A DNA stretch of 64,000 nt from assembly GCA_958496175.1 (NCBI GenBank), contig OY292278.1, positions 2,666,001-2,730,000 of the forward strand. Direction: 5' to 3'. This document shows, piece by piece, positions 36,416 through 48,759 of the stretch. Below the pieces are notes generated by a model. The model was not told where the DNA came from. It worked only from the letters and a program-made list of their open reading frames with translations, and did no database searches. Each line of letters begins with the position of its first letter. Within the stretch, counting starts at the first letter, position 1. The DNA is from Sisyra terminalis (lineage: Eukaryota; Arthropoda; Insecta; Neuroptera; Sisyridae). The position numbers were made by a program, and so were the translations under genes.

Positions 36416-39400
36416 TTTGAAATGGAATTGTGGACGTCCTGTTACCCACAGGAAGAAAATTTCTACCGATTGAAATTCAAAAAAACGTCCCTTTTCTTAA
36501 TTTCTTGAGAAAAATAAGCCTTATTTTGAAAAATCGGCCATTAAAGTGGCCTTATTTCAGACGGAAAATGTCTCATCTATTTAAGGCTCTAAAACTTCCC
36601 GGTTTAAATTCCCTGCAAACTATCCCGATAAATTAATGTTTCTTTTTTTAGAACTTGGAGAAAGATTCAAACATTAATATTCAATCAGACTATAGCAAAA
36701 AAAAACCATCCCTTATATCCGGTTTTTCCCAATTTAAATTGGCCTTGTTTTAGCTTTGAAATGGAATTGTGGACGTCCTGTTACCCACAGGAAGAAAATT
36801 TCTTCAAATTGTAATTCAATAAAACGTCCCTAATCTTAATTTCTTGAGAAAACTAGGCCTTATTTTGAAAAATCTGTCATTAAACAGACCTTATTTCAGA
36901 CGGAAAATGTCTCATCAATTTACGGCTCTAAAACCTCCAGGTTGAAATTCCTGGCAAACTATCCTGATACATTAATGTTTCTTTTTTTGAGAACTTGGAG
37001 AAAGATTCAAACATTAATATTCAATCAGACTATAGCAAAAAAAACCATCCCTTATATCCGGTTTTTCCCAATTTAAATTGGCATTGTTTTAGCTTTGAAA
37101 TGAAATTGTGGACGTCCTGTTACCCACAGGAAGAAAATTTTTTCCGATTGTAATTCAATAAAACGTCCCCAATCTTAATTTATTGGAAAAACTAGGCCTT
37201 ATTTTGAAAAATCTGTCATTAAACAGGCCTTATTTCAGACGGAAAATGTCTCATCTATTTAAGGCCCTTAAACTTCCCGGTTTAAATTCCCGGCAAACTA
37301 TCCCGATACATTAATGTTTCTTTTTTTGAGAGCTTGGAGAAAGATTCTAGCATTAATATTCAATTAAACTATGGCAAAAGAAACCATCCCTTATAACCGG
37401 TTTTTTCCAATTTAAATTGTCCTTGTTTTAGCTTTGAAATGGAATTGTGGACGTCCTGTTACCCACAGGAAGAAAATTTCTTCCGATTGTAATTCAATAA
37501 AACGTCCCTTATCTTAATTTCTTTAGAAAACTAGGCCTTATTTTGAAAAATCGGCCATTAAAGTGGCCTTATTTCAGACGGAAAATGACATATCCATTTA
37601 CGGCTCTAAAACTTCCCGGTTTAAATTCCCAGCTAATTATCCCGATAAATTAATGTTTCTTTTTTTGAGAACTTGGAGAAAGATTCAAACATTAATATTC
37701 AATCAGACTATAGCAAAAAAAACCATCCCTTATATCCGGTTTTTCCCAATTTAAATTGGCCTTGTTTTAGCTTTGAAATGGAATTGTGGACGTCCTGTTA
37801 CCCACAGGAAGAAAATTTCTTCAAATTGTAATTCAATAAAACGTCCCTTATCTTAATTTCTTTAGAAAACTAGGCCTTATTTTGAAAAATCGGCCATTAA
37901 AGTGGCCTTATTTCAGACGGAAAATGACATATCCATTTACGGCTCTAAAACTTCCCGGTTTAAATTCCTGGCAAACTATCCCGATACATTAATGTTTCTT
38001 TTTTTGAGAACTTGGAGAAAGATTCAAACATTAATATTCAATCAGACTATAGCAAAAAAAAAACCATCCCTTATATCCGGTTTTTCCCAATTTAAATTGG
38101 CCTTGTTTTAACTTTGAAATGGAATTGTGGACGTTCTGTTACCCACAGGAAGAAAATTTCTACCGATTGAAATTCAAAAAAACGTCCCTTATCTTAATTT
38201 CTTTAGAAAACTAGGCCTTATTTTGAAAAATCGGCCATTAAAGTGGCCTTATTTCAGACGGAAAATGACATATCCATTTACGGCTCTAAAACTTCCCGGT
38301 TTAAATTCCCAGAAAACTATCCCGATAAATTAATGTTTCTTTTTTTGAGAACTTGGAGATAGATTCAAACATTAATATTCAATCAGACTATAGCAAAAAA
38401 AAACCATCCCTTATATCCGGTTTTTCCCAATTTAAATTGGCCTTGTTTTAGCTTTGAAATGGAATTGTGGACGTCCTGTTACCCACAGGAAGAAAATTTC
38501 TACCGATTGAAATTCAAAAAAACGTCCCTTTTCTTAATTTCTTGAGAAAAATAAGCCTTATTTTGAAAAATCGGCCATTAAAGTGGCCTTATTTCAGACG
38601 GAAAATGTCTCATCTATTTAAGGCTCTAAAACTTCCCGGTTTAAATTCCCGGCAAACTATCCCGATAAATTAATGTTTCTTTTTTTGAGAACTTGGAGAA
38701 AGATTCAAACATTAATATTCAATCAGACTATAGCAAAAAAAAACCATCCCTTATATCCGGTTTTTCCCAATTTAAATTGGCCTTGTTTTAGCTTTGAAAT
38801 GGAATTGTGGACGTCCTGTTACCCACAGGAAGAAAATTTCTTCAAATTGTAATTCAATAAAACGTCCCTTATCTTAATTTCTTTAGAAAACTAGGCCTTA
38901 TTTTGAAAAATCGGCCATTAAAGTGGCCTTATTTCAGACGGAAAATGACATATCCATTTACGGCTCTAAAACTTCCCGGTTTAAATTCCTGGCAAACTAT
39001 CCCGATACATTAATGTTTCTTTTTTTGAGAACTTGGAGAAAGATTCAAACATTAATATTCAATCAGACTATAGCAAAAAAAAAACCATCCCTTATATCCG
39101 GTTTTTCCCAATTTAAATTGGCCTTGTTTTAACTTTGAAATGGAATTGTGGACGTCCTGTTACCCACAGGAAGAAAATTTCTACCGATTGAAATTCAAAA
39201 AAACGTCCCTTTTCTTAATTTCTTGAGAAAAATAAGCCTTATTTTGAAAAATCGGCCATTAAAGTGGCCTTATTTCAGACGGAAAATGTCTCATCTATTT
39301 AAGGCTCTAAAACTTCCCGGTTTAAATTCCCGGCAAACTATCCCGATAAATTAATGTTTCTTTTTTTGAGAACTTGGAGAAAGATTCAAACATTAATATT

Positions 39401-42400
39401 CAATCAGACTATAGCAAAAAAAAACCATCCCTTATATCCGGTTTTTCCCAATTTAAATTGGCCTTGTTTTAGCTTTGAAATGGAATTGTGGACGTCCTGT
39501 TACCCACAGGAAGAAAATTTCTTCAAATTGTAATTCAATAAAACGTCCCTTATCTTAATTTCTTTAGAAAACTAGGCCTTATTTTGAAAAATCGGCCATT
39601 AAAGTGGCCTTATTTCAGACGGAAAATGACATATCCATTTACGGCTCTAAAACTTCCCGGTTTAAATTCCTGGCAAACTATCCCGATACATTAATGTTTC
39701 TTTTTTTGAGAACTTGGAGAAAGATTCAAACATTAATATTCAATCAGACTATAGCAAAAAAAAAACCATCCCTTATATCCGGTTTTTCCCAATTTAAATT
39801 GGCCTTGTTTTAACTTTGAAATGGAATTGTGGACGTTCTGTTACCCACAGGAAGAAAATTTCTACCGATTGAAATTCAAAAAAACGTCCCTTATCTTAAT
39901 TTCTTTAGAAAACTAGGCCTTATTTTGAAAAATCGGCCATTAAAGTGGCCTTATTTCAGACGGAAAATGACATATCCATTTACGGCTCTAAAACTTCCCG
40001 GTTTAAATTCCCAGAAAACTATCCCGATAAATTAATGTTTCTTTTTTTGAGAACTTGGAGATAGATTCAAACATTAATATTCAATCAGACTATAGCAAAA
40101 AAAAACCATCCCTTATATCCGGTTTTTCCCAATTTAAATTGGCCTTGTTTTAGCTTTGAAATGGAATTGTGGACGTCCTGTTACCCACAGGAAGAAAATT
40201 TCTTCAAATTGTAATTCAATAAAACGTCCCTTATCTTAATTTCTTTAGAAAACTAGGCCTTATTTTGAAAAATCGGCCATTAAAGTGGCCTTATTTCAGA
40301 CGGAAAATGACATATCCATTTACGGCTCTAAAACTTCCCGGTTTAAATTCCTGGCAAACTATCCCGATACATTAATGTTTCTTTTTTTGAGAACTTGGAG
40401 AAAGATTCAAACATTAATATTCAATCAGACTATAGCAAAAAAAAAACCATCCCTTATATCCGGTTTTTCCCAATTTAAATTGGCCTTGTTTTAACTTTGA
40501 AATGGAATTGTGGACGTTCTGTTACCCACAGGAAGAAAATTTCTACCGATTGAAATTCAAAAAAACGTCCCTTATCTTAATTTCTTTAGAAAACTAGGCC
40601 TTATTTTGAAAAATCGGCCATTAAAGTGGCCTTATTTCAGACGGAAAATGACATATCCATTTACGGCTCTAAAACTTCCCGGTTTAAATTCCCAGAAAAC
40701 TATCCCGATAAATTAATGTTTCTTTTTTTGAGAACTTGGAGATAGATTCAAACATTAATATTCAATCAGACTATAGCAAAAAAAACCATCCCTTATATCC
40801 GGTTTTTCCCAATTTAAATTGGCCTTGTTTTAGCTTTGAAATGGAATTGTGGACGTCCTGTTACCCACAGGAAGAAAATTTCTACCGATTGAAATTCAAA
40901 AAAACGTCCCTTTTCTTAATTTCTTGAGAAAAATAAGCCTTATTTTGAAAAATCGGCCATTAAAGTGGCCTTATTTCAGACGGAAAATGTCTCATCTATT
41001 TAAGGCTCTAAAACTTCCCGGTTTAAATTCCCGGCAAACTATCCCGATAAATTAATGTTTCTTTTTTTGAGAACTTGGAGAAAGATTCAAACATTAATAT
41101 TCAATCAGACTATAGCAAAAAAAAACCATCCCTTATATCCGGTTTTTCCCAATTTAAATTGGCCTTGTTTTAGCTTTGAAATGGAATTGTGGACGTCCTG
41201 TTACCCACAGGAAGAAAATTTCTTCAAATTGTAATTCAATAAAACGTCCCTTATCTTAATTTCTTTAGAAAACTAGGCCTTATTTTGAAAAATCGGCCAT
41301 TAAAGTGGCCTTATTTCAGACGGAAAATGACATATCCATTTACGGCTCTAAAACTTCCCGGTTTAAATTCCTGGCAAACTATCCCGATACATTAATGTTT
41401 CTTTTTTTGAGAACTTGGAGAAAGATTCAAACATTAATATTCAATCAGACTATAGCAAAAAAAAAACCATCCCTTATATCCGGTTTTTCCCAATTTAAAT
41501 TGGCCTTGTTTTAACTTTGAAATGGAATTGTGGACGTCCTGTTACCCACAGGAAGAAAATTTCTACCGATTGAAATTCAAAAAAACGTCCCTTTTCTTAA
41601 TTTCTTGAGAAAAATAAGCCTTATTTTGAAAAATCGGCCATTAAAGTGGCCTTATTTCAGACGGAAAATGTCTCATCTATTTAAGGCTCTAAAACTTCCC
41701 GGTTTAAATTCCCGGCAAACTATCCCGATAAATTAATGTTTCTTTTTTTGAGAACTTGGAGAAAGATTCAAACATTAATATTCAATCAGACTATAGCAAA
41801 AAAAAACCATCCCTTATATCCGGTTTTTCCCAATTTAAATTGGCCTTGTTTTAGCTTTGAAATGGAATTGTGGACGTCCTGTTACCCACAGGAAGAAAAT
41901 TTCTTCAAATTGTAATTCAATAAAACGTCCCTTATCTTAATTTCTTTAGAAAACTAGGCCTTATTTTGAAAAATCGGCCATTAAAGTGGCCTTATTTCAG
42001 ACGGAAAATGACATATCCATTTACGGCTCTAAAACTTCCCGGTTTAAATTCCTGGCAAACTATCCCGATACATTAATGTTTCTTTTTTTGAGAACTTGGA
42101 GAAAGATTCAAACATTAATATTCAATCAGACTATAGCAAAAAAAAAACCATCCCTTATATCCGGTTTTTCCCAATTTAAATTGGCCTTGTTTTAACTTTG
42201 AAATGGAATTGTGGACGTTCTGTTACCCACAGGAAGAAAATTTCTACCGATTGAAATTCAAAAAAACGTCCCTTATCTTAATTTCTTTAGAAAACTAGGC
42301 CTTATTTTGAAAAATCGGCCATTAAAGTGGCCTTATTTCAGACGGAAAATGACATATCCATTTACGGCTCTAAAACTTCCCGGTTTAAATTCCCAGAAAA

Positions 42401-44919
42401 CTATCCCGATAAATTAATGTTTCTTTTTTTGAGAACTTGGAGATAGATTCAAACATTAATATTCAATCAGACTATAGCAAAAAAAAACCATCCCTTATAT
42501 CCGGTTTTTCCCAATTTAAATTGGCCTTGTTTTAGCTTTGAAATGGAATTGTGGACGTCCTGTTACCCACAGGAAGAAAATTTCTTCAAATTGTAATTCA
42601 ATAAAACGTCCCTTATCTTAATTTCTTTAGAAAACTAGGCCTTATTTTGAAAAATCGGCCATTAAAGTGGCCTTATTTCAGACGGAAAATGACATATCCA
42701 TTTACGGCTCTAAAACTTCCCGGTTTAAATTCCTGGCAAACTATCCCGATACATTAATGTTTCTTTTTTTGAGAACTTGGAGAAAGATTCAAACATTAAT
42801 ATTCAATCAGACTATAGCAAAAAAAAAACCATCCCTTATATCCGGTTTTTCCCAATTTAAATTGGCCTTGTTTTAACTTTGAAATGGAATTGTGGACGTC
42901 CTGTTACCCACAGGAAGAAAATTTCTACCGATTGAAATTCAAAAAAACGTCCCTTATCTTAATTTCTTGAGAAAAATAAGCCTTATTTTGAAAAATCGGC
43001 CATTAAAGTGGCCTTATTTCAGACGGAAAATGTCTCATCTATTTAAGGCTCTAAAACTTCCCGGTTTAAATTCCCGGCAAACTATCCCGATAAATTAATG
43101 TTTCTTTTTTTGAGAACTTGGAGAAAGATTCAAACATTAATATTCAATCAGACTTTAGCAAAAAAAAACCATCCCTTATATCCGGTTTTTCCCAATTTAA
43201 ATTGGCCTTGTTTTAACTTTGAAATGGAATTGTGGACGTCCTGTTACCCACAGGAAGAAAATTTCTACCGATTGAAATTCAAAAAAACGTCCCTTATCTT
43301 AATTTCTTGAGAAAAATAAGCCTTATTTTGAAAAATCGGCCATTAAAGTGGCCTTATTTCAGACGGAAAATGTCTCATCTATTTAAGGCTCTAAAACTTC
43401 CCGGTTTAAATTCCCGGCAAACAATCCCGATAAATTAATGTTTCTTTTTTTGAGAACTTGGAGAAAGATTCAAACATTAATATTCAATCAGACTATAGCA
43501 AAACAAAAACCATCCCTTATATCCGGTTTTTCCCAATTTAAATTGGCCTTGTTTTAGCTTTGAAATGGAATTGTGGACGTCCTGTTACCCACAGGAAGAA
43601 AATTTCTTCAAATTGTAATTCACTTAAACGTCCCTAATCTTAATTTCTTGAGAAAACTAGGCCTTATTTTGAAAAATCTGTCATTAAACAGGCCTTATTT
43701 CAGACGGAAAATGTCACGTCAATTTACGGCTCTAAAACTTCCAGGTTTAAATTCCCAGCAAACTATCCCGATAAATTAATGTTTCTTTTTTTGAGAACTT
43801 GGAGATAGATTCAAACATTAATATTCAATCAGACTATAGCAAAAAAAAACCATCCCTTATATCCGGTTTTTCCCAATTTAAATTGGCCTTGTTTTAGCTT
43901 TGAAATGGAATTGTGGACGTCCTGTTACCCACAGGAAGAAAATTTCTTCAAATTGTAATTCAATAAAACGTCCCTTATCTTAATTTCTTTAGAAAACTAG
44001 GCCTTATTTTGAAAAATCGGCCATTAAAGTGGCCTTATTTCAGACGGAAAATGTCTCATCTATTTAAGGCTCTAAAACTTCCCGGTTTAAATTCCCGGCA
44101 AACAATCCCGATAAATTAATGTTTCTTTTTTTGAGAACTTGGAGAAAGATTCAAACATTAATATTCAATCAGACTATAGCAAAAAAAAAACCATCCCTTA
44201 TATCCGGTTTTTCCCAATTTAAATTGGCCTTGTTTAAATTTTGAAATGGAATTGTGGACGTCCTGTTACCCACAGGAAGAAAATTTCTTCAAATTGTAAT
44301 TCACTTAAACGTCCGTAATCTTAATTACTTGAGAAAACTAGGCCTTATTTTGAAAAATCGGCCATTAAAGTGGCCTTATTTCAGACGGAAAATGACATAT
44401 CCATTTACGGCTCTAAAACTTCCCGGTTTAAATTCCCAGAAAACTATCCCGATAAATTAATGTTTCTTTTTTTGAGAACTTGGAGAAAGATTCAAACATT
44501 AATATTCAATCAGACTATAGCAAAAAAAAACCATCCCTTATATCCGGTTTTTCCCAATTTAAATTGGCCTTGTTTTAGCATTGAAATGGAATTGTGGACG
44601 TCCTGTTACCCACAGGAAGAAAATTTCTTCCGATTGTAATTCAATAAAACGTCCCTTATCTTAATTTCTTGAGAAAACTAGGCCTTATTTTGAAAAATCG
44701 GCCATTAAAGTGGCCTTATTTCAGACGGAAAATGTCATATCCATTTACGGCTCTAAAACTTCCCGGTTTAAATTCCCAGCAAACTATCCCGATACATTAA
44801 TGTTTATTTTTTTGAGAACGTGGAGAAAGATTCAAACATTAATATTCAATCAGACTATAGCAAAAAAAAACCATCCCTTATATCCGGTTTTTCCCAATTT
44901 AAATTGGCCTTGTTTTAGC
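36416..44919 (+). repeat. Large segmental duplication, copy 2 (25 monomers, 8504 bp)
   Basis: It follows copy 1 directly, starting where copy 1 started (TTCTACCGATTG type at anchor 36430). The A/B/C order from 37786 is A B C A C A B A B C A C A B A C' C'. Compared with copy 1 it has one extra B-A dimer (anchors 42211 and 42551, 681 bp), and an ordinary A at 39488 where copy 1 has the B/A hybrid (31664). Otherwise the copies look the same in the passages compared. The end is set near 44919-44975, where the next monomer is TTCTTCCGATTG rather than TTCTACCGATTG. Confidence 0.9.
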
Positions 44920-46039
44920 TTTGAAATGGAATTGTGGACGTCCTGTTACCCACAGGAAGAAAATTTCTTCCGATTGTAATTCAATAAAACGTCCCTTATC
45001 TTAATTTCTTGAGAAAACTAGGCCTTATTTTGAAAAATCGGCCATTATACTGGCCTTATTTCAGAATGAAAATGTCACATCAATTTACGGCTCTAAAACT
45101 TCCCGGTTTAAATTCCCGGCAAACTATCCCGATACATTAATGTTTCTTATTTTGAGAACGTGGAGAAAGATTCAAACATTAATATTCAATCAGACTATAG
45201 CAAAAAAAACCATCCCTTATATCCGGTTTTTCCCAATTTAAATTGGCATTGTTTTAGCTTTGAAATGGAATTGTGGACGTCCTGTTACCCACAGGAAGAA
45301 AATTTTTTCCGATTGTAATTCAATAAAACGTCCCCAATCTTAATTTATTGGAAAAACTAGGCCTTATTTTGAAAAATCTGTCATTAAACAGGCCTTATTT
45401 CAGACGGAAAATGTCTCATCTATTTAAGGCCCTTAAACTTCCCGGTTTAAATTCCCGGCAAACTATCCCGATACATTAATGTTTCTTTTTTTGAGAGCTT
45501 GGAGAAAGATTCTAGCATTAATATTCAATTAAACTATGGCAAAAGAAACCATCCCTTATAACCGGTTTTTTCCAATTTAAATTGTCCTTGTTTTAGCTTT
45601 GAAATGGAATTGTGGACGTCCTGTTACCCACAGGAAGAAAATTTCTTCCGATTGTAATTCAATAAAACGTCCCTTATCTTAATTTCTTGAGAAAACTAGG
45701 CCTTATTTTGAAAAATCGGCCATTAAAGTGGCCTTATTTCAGACGGAAAATGACATATCCATTTACGGCTCTAAAACTTCCCGGTTTAAATTCCCAGAAA
45801 ACTATCCCGATAAATTAATGTTTCTTTTTTTGAGAACTTGGAGAAAGATTCAAACATTAATATTCAATCAGACTATAGCAAAAAAAAACCATCCCTTATA
45901 TCCGGTTTTTCCCAATTTAAATTGGCCTTGTTTTAGCATTGAAATGGAATTGTGGACGTCCTGTTACCCACAGGAAGAAAATTTCTTCCGATTGTAATTC
46001 AATAAAACGTCCCTTATCTTAATTTCTTGAGAAAACTAG
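44920..46039 (+). repeat. Link between the large duplication and the 8-mer block
   Basis: Anchors 44934, 45273, 45612 and 45952. The monomer at 44934 has CATTATACTGGCC and TTTCAGAATGAAAATG, followed by TTCTTATTTTGAG. The one at 45273 is another f-like marker monomer (TTTTTTCCG, CCCTTAAAC, GAGAGCTTGG, ATTCTAGCATT, ACTATGGC). The order resembles 26908-28606 with one monomer fewer. Confidence 0.8.
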
Positions 46040-48759
46040 GCCTTATTTTGAAAAATCGGCCATTAAAGTGGCCTTATTTCAGACGGAAAATGACATATCC
46101 ATTTACGGCTCTAAAACTTCCCGGTTTAAATTCCCAGCTAATTATCCCGATAAATTAATGTTTCTTTTTTTGAGAACTTGGAGAAAGATTCAAACATTAA
46201 TATTCAATCAGACTAAAGCAAAAAAAACCATCCCTTATATCCGGTTTTTCCCAATTTAAATTGGCCTTGTTTTAGATTTGAAATGGAATTGTGGACGTCC
46301 TGTTACCCACAGGAAGAAAATTTCTACCGATTGAAATTCAAAAAAACGTCCCTTTTCTTAATTTCTTGAGAAAAATAAGCCTTATTTTGAAAAATCGGCC
46401 ATTAAAGTGGCCTTATTTCAGACGGAAAATGTCTCATCTATTTAAGGCTCTAAAACTTCCCGGTTTAAATTCCTGGCAAACTATCCCGATACATTAATGT
46501 TTCTTTTTTTGAGAACTTGGAGAAAGATTCAAACATTAATATTCAATCAGACTATAGCAAAAAAAAAACCATCCCTTATATCCGGTTTTTCCCAATTTAA
46601 ATTGGCCTTGTTTTAACTTTGAAATGGAATTGTGGACGTCCTGTTACCCACAGGAAGAAAATTTCTACCGATTGAAATTCAAAAAAACGTCCCTTATCTT
46701 AATTTCTTGAGAAAAATAAGCCTTATTTTGAAAAATCGGCCATTAAAGTGGCCTTATTTCAGACGGAAAATGTCTCATCTATTTAAGGCTCTAAAACTTC
46801 CCGGTTTAAATTCCCGGCAAACTATCCCGATAAATTAATGTTTCTTTTTTTGAGAACTTGGAGAAAGATTCAAACATTAATAATCAATCAGACTTTAGCA
46901 AAAAAAAACCATCCCTTATATCCGGTTTTTCCCAATTTAAATTGGCCTTGTTTTAGTTTTGAAATGGAATTGTAGACGTCCTGTTACCCACAGGAAGAAA
47001 ATTTCTACCGATTGAAATTCAAAAAAACGTCCCTTATCTTAATTTCTTGAGAAAAATAAGCCTTATTTTGAAAAATCGGCCATTAAAGTGGCCTTATTTC
47101 AGACGGAAAATGTCTCATCTATTTAAGGCTCTAAAACTTCCCGGTTTAAATTCCCGGCAAACTATCCCGATAAATTAATGTTTCTTTTTTTGAGAACTTG
47201 GACATAGATTCAAACATTAATATTCAATCAGACTATAGCAAAAAAAAACCATCCCTTATATCCGGTTTTTCCCAATTTAAATTGGCCTTGTTTAAATTTT
47301 GAAATGGAATTGTGGACGTCCTGTTACCCACAGGAAGAAAATTTCTTCCGATTGTAATTCAATAAAACGTCCCTTATCTTAATTTCTTGAGAAAACTAGG
47401 CCTTATTTTGAAAAATCGGCCATTAAAGTGGCCTTATTTCAGACGGAAAATGACAAATCCATTTACGGCTCTAAAACTTCCCGGTTTAAATTCCCAGAAA
47501 ACTATCCCGATAAATTAATGTTTCTTTTTTTGAGAACTTGGAGATAGATTCAAACATTAATATTCAATCAGACTATAGCAAAAAAAAACCATCCCTTATA
47601 TCCGGTTTTTCCCAATTTAAATAGGCCTTGTATTAGCTTTGAAATGGAATTGTGGACGTCCTGTTACCCACAGGAAGAAAATTTCTTCCGATTGTAATTC
47701 AATAAAACGTCCCTTATCTTAATTTCTTTAGAAAACTAGGCCTTATTTTGAAAAATCGGCCATTAAAGTGGCCTTATTTCAGACGGAAAATGTCATATCC
47801 ATTTACGGCTCTAAAACTTCCCGGTTTAAATTCCCTGCAAACTATCCCGATAAATTAATGTTTCTTTTTTTGAGAACTTGGAGAAAGATTCAAACATTAA
47901 TATTCAATCAGACTATAGCAAAAAAAAACCATCCCTTATATCCGGTTTTTCCCAATTTAAATTGGCCTTGTTTTAGCTTTGAAATGGAATTGTGGACGTC
48001 CTGTTACCCACAGGAAGAAAATTTCTACCGATTGAAATTCAAAAAAACGTCCCTTATCTTAATTTCTTGAGAAAAATAAGCCTTATTTTGAAAAATCGGC
48101 CATTAAAGTGGCCTTATTTCAGACGGAAAATGTCTCATCTATTTAAGGCTCTAAAACTTCCCGGTTTAAATTCCCGGCAAACTATCCCGATAAATTAATG
48201 TTTCTTTTTTTGAGAACTTGGAGAAAGATTCAAACATTAATAATCAATCAGACTTTAGCAAAAAAAAACCATCCCTTATATCCGGTTTTTCCCAATTTAA
48301 ATTGGCCTTGTTTTAGTTTTGAAATGGAATTGTAGACGTCCTGTTACCCACAGGAAGAAAATTTCTACCGATTGAAATTCAAAAAAACGTCCCTTTTCTT
48401 AATTTCTTGAGAAAAATAAGCCTTATTTTGAAAAATCGGCCATTAAAGTGGCCTTATTTCAGACGGAAAATGTCATATCCATTTACGGCTCTAAAACTTC
48501 CCGGTTTAAATTCCCTGCAAACTATCCCGATAAATTAATGTTTCTTTTTTTGAGAACTTGGAGAAAGATTCAAACATTAATATTCAATCAGACTATAGCA
48601 AAAAAAAACCATCCCTTATATCCGGTTTTTCCCAATTTAAATTGGCCTTGTTTTAGCTTTGAAATGGAATTGTGGACGTCCTGTTACCCACAGGAAGAAA
48701 ATTTCTTCAAATTGTAATTCAATAAAACGTCCCTTATCTTAATTTCTAAAGAAAACTAG
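46040..48759 (+). repeat. 8-monomer higher-order repeat, copy 1 (2720 bp)
   Basis: Anchors 46291, 46632, 46972, 47312, 47652, 47992, 48332 and 48672. The period to the next copy is exactly 2720 bp, or 8 times 340. Markers: CAGCTAATTATCCC, GACTAAAGC, GTAGACGTCC with AATAATCAATC, GGACATAGATTC, TTTAAATTTTGAAATGG and AATAGGCCTTGTATTAGC. Copy 1 differs from copies 2 and 3 in a patch at about 47338-47390 (TTCCGATTGTAATTCAATAA instead of the CAAATTG, CACTTAAACGTCCGTAATC, ATTACTTGAG type). It also lacks the ATAATATAATG change found near 48870 and 51590. Confidence 0.9.

Noticed and set aside
36206..36508. Open frames of 63-100 codons (such as this one) in nearly every monomer, on the + strand
   Set aside because: They begin mostly at GTG or TTG, recur with the repeat period, overlap in different frames in the same DNA, and stop inside each monomer or shortly after. 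Monomer lengths of 338-341 do not keep a frame. There are no conserved domains or sign of codon constraint. They are by-products of the satellite.
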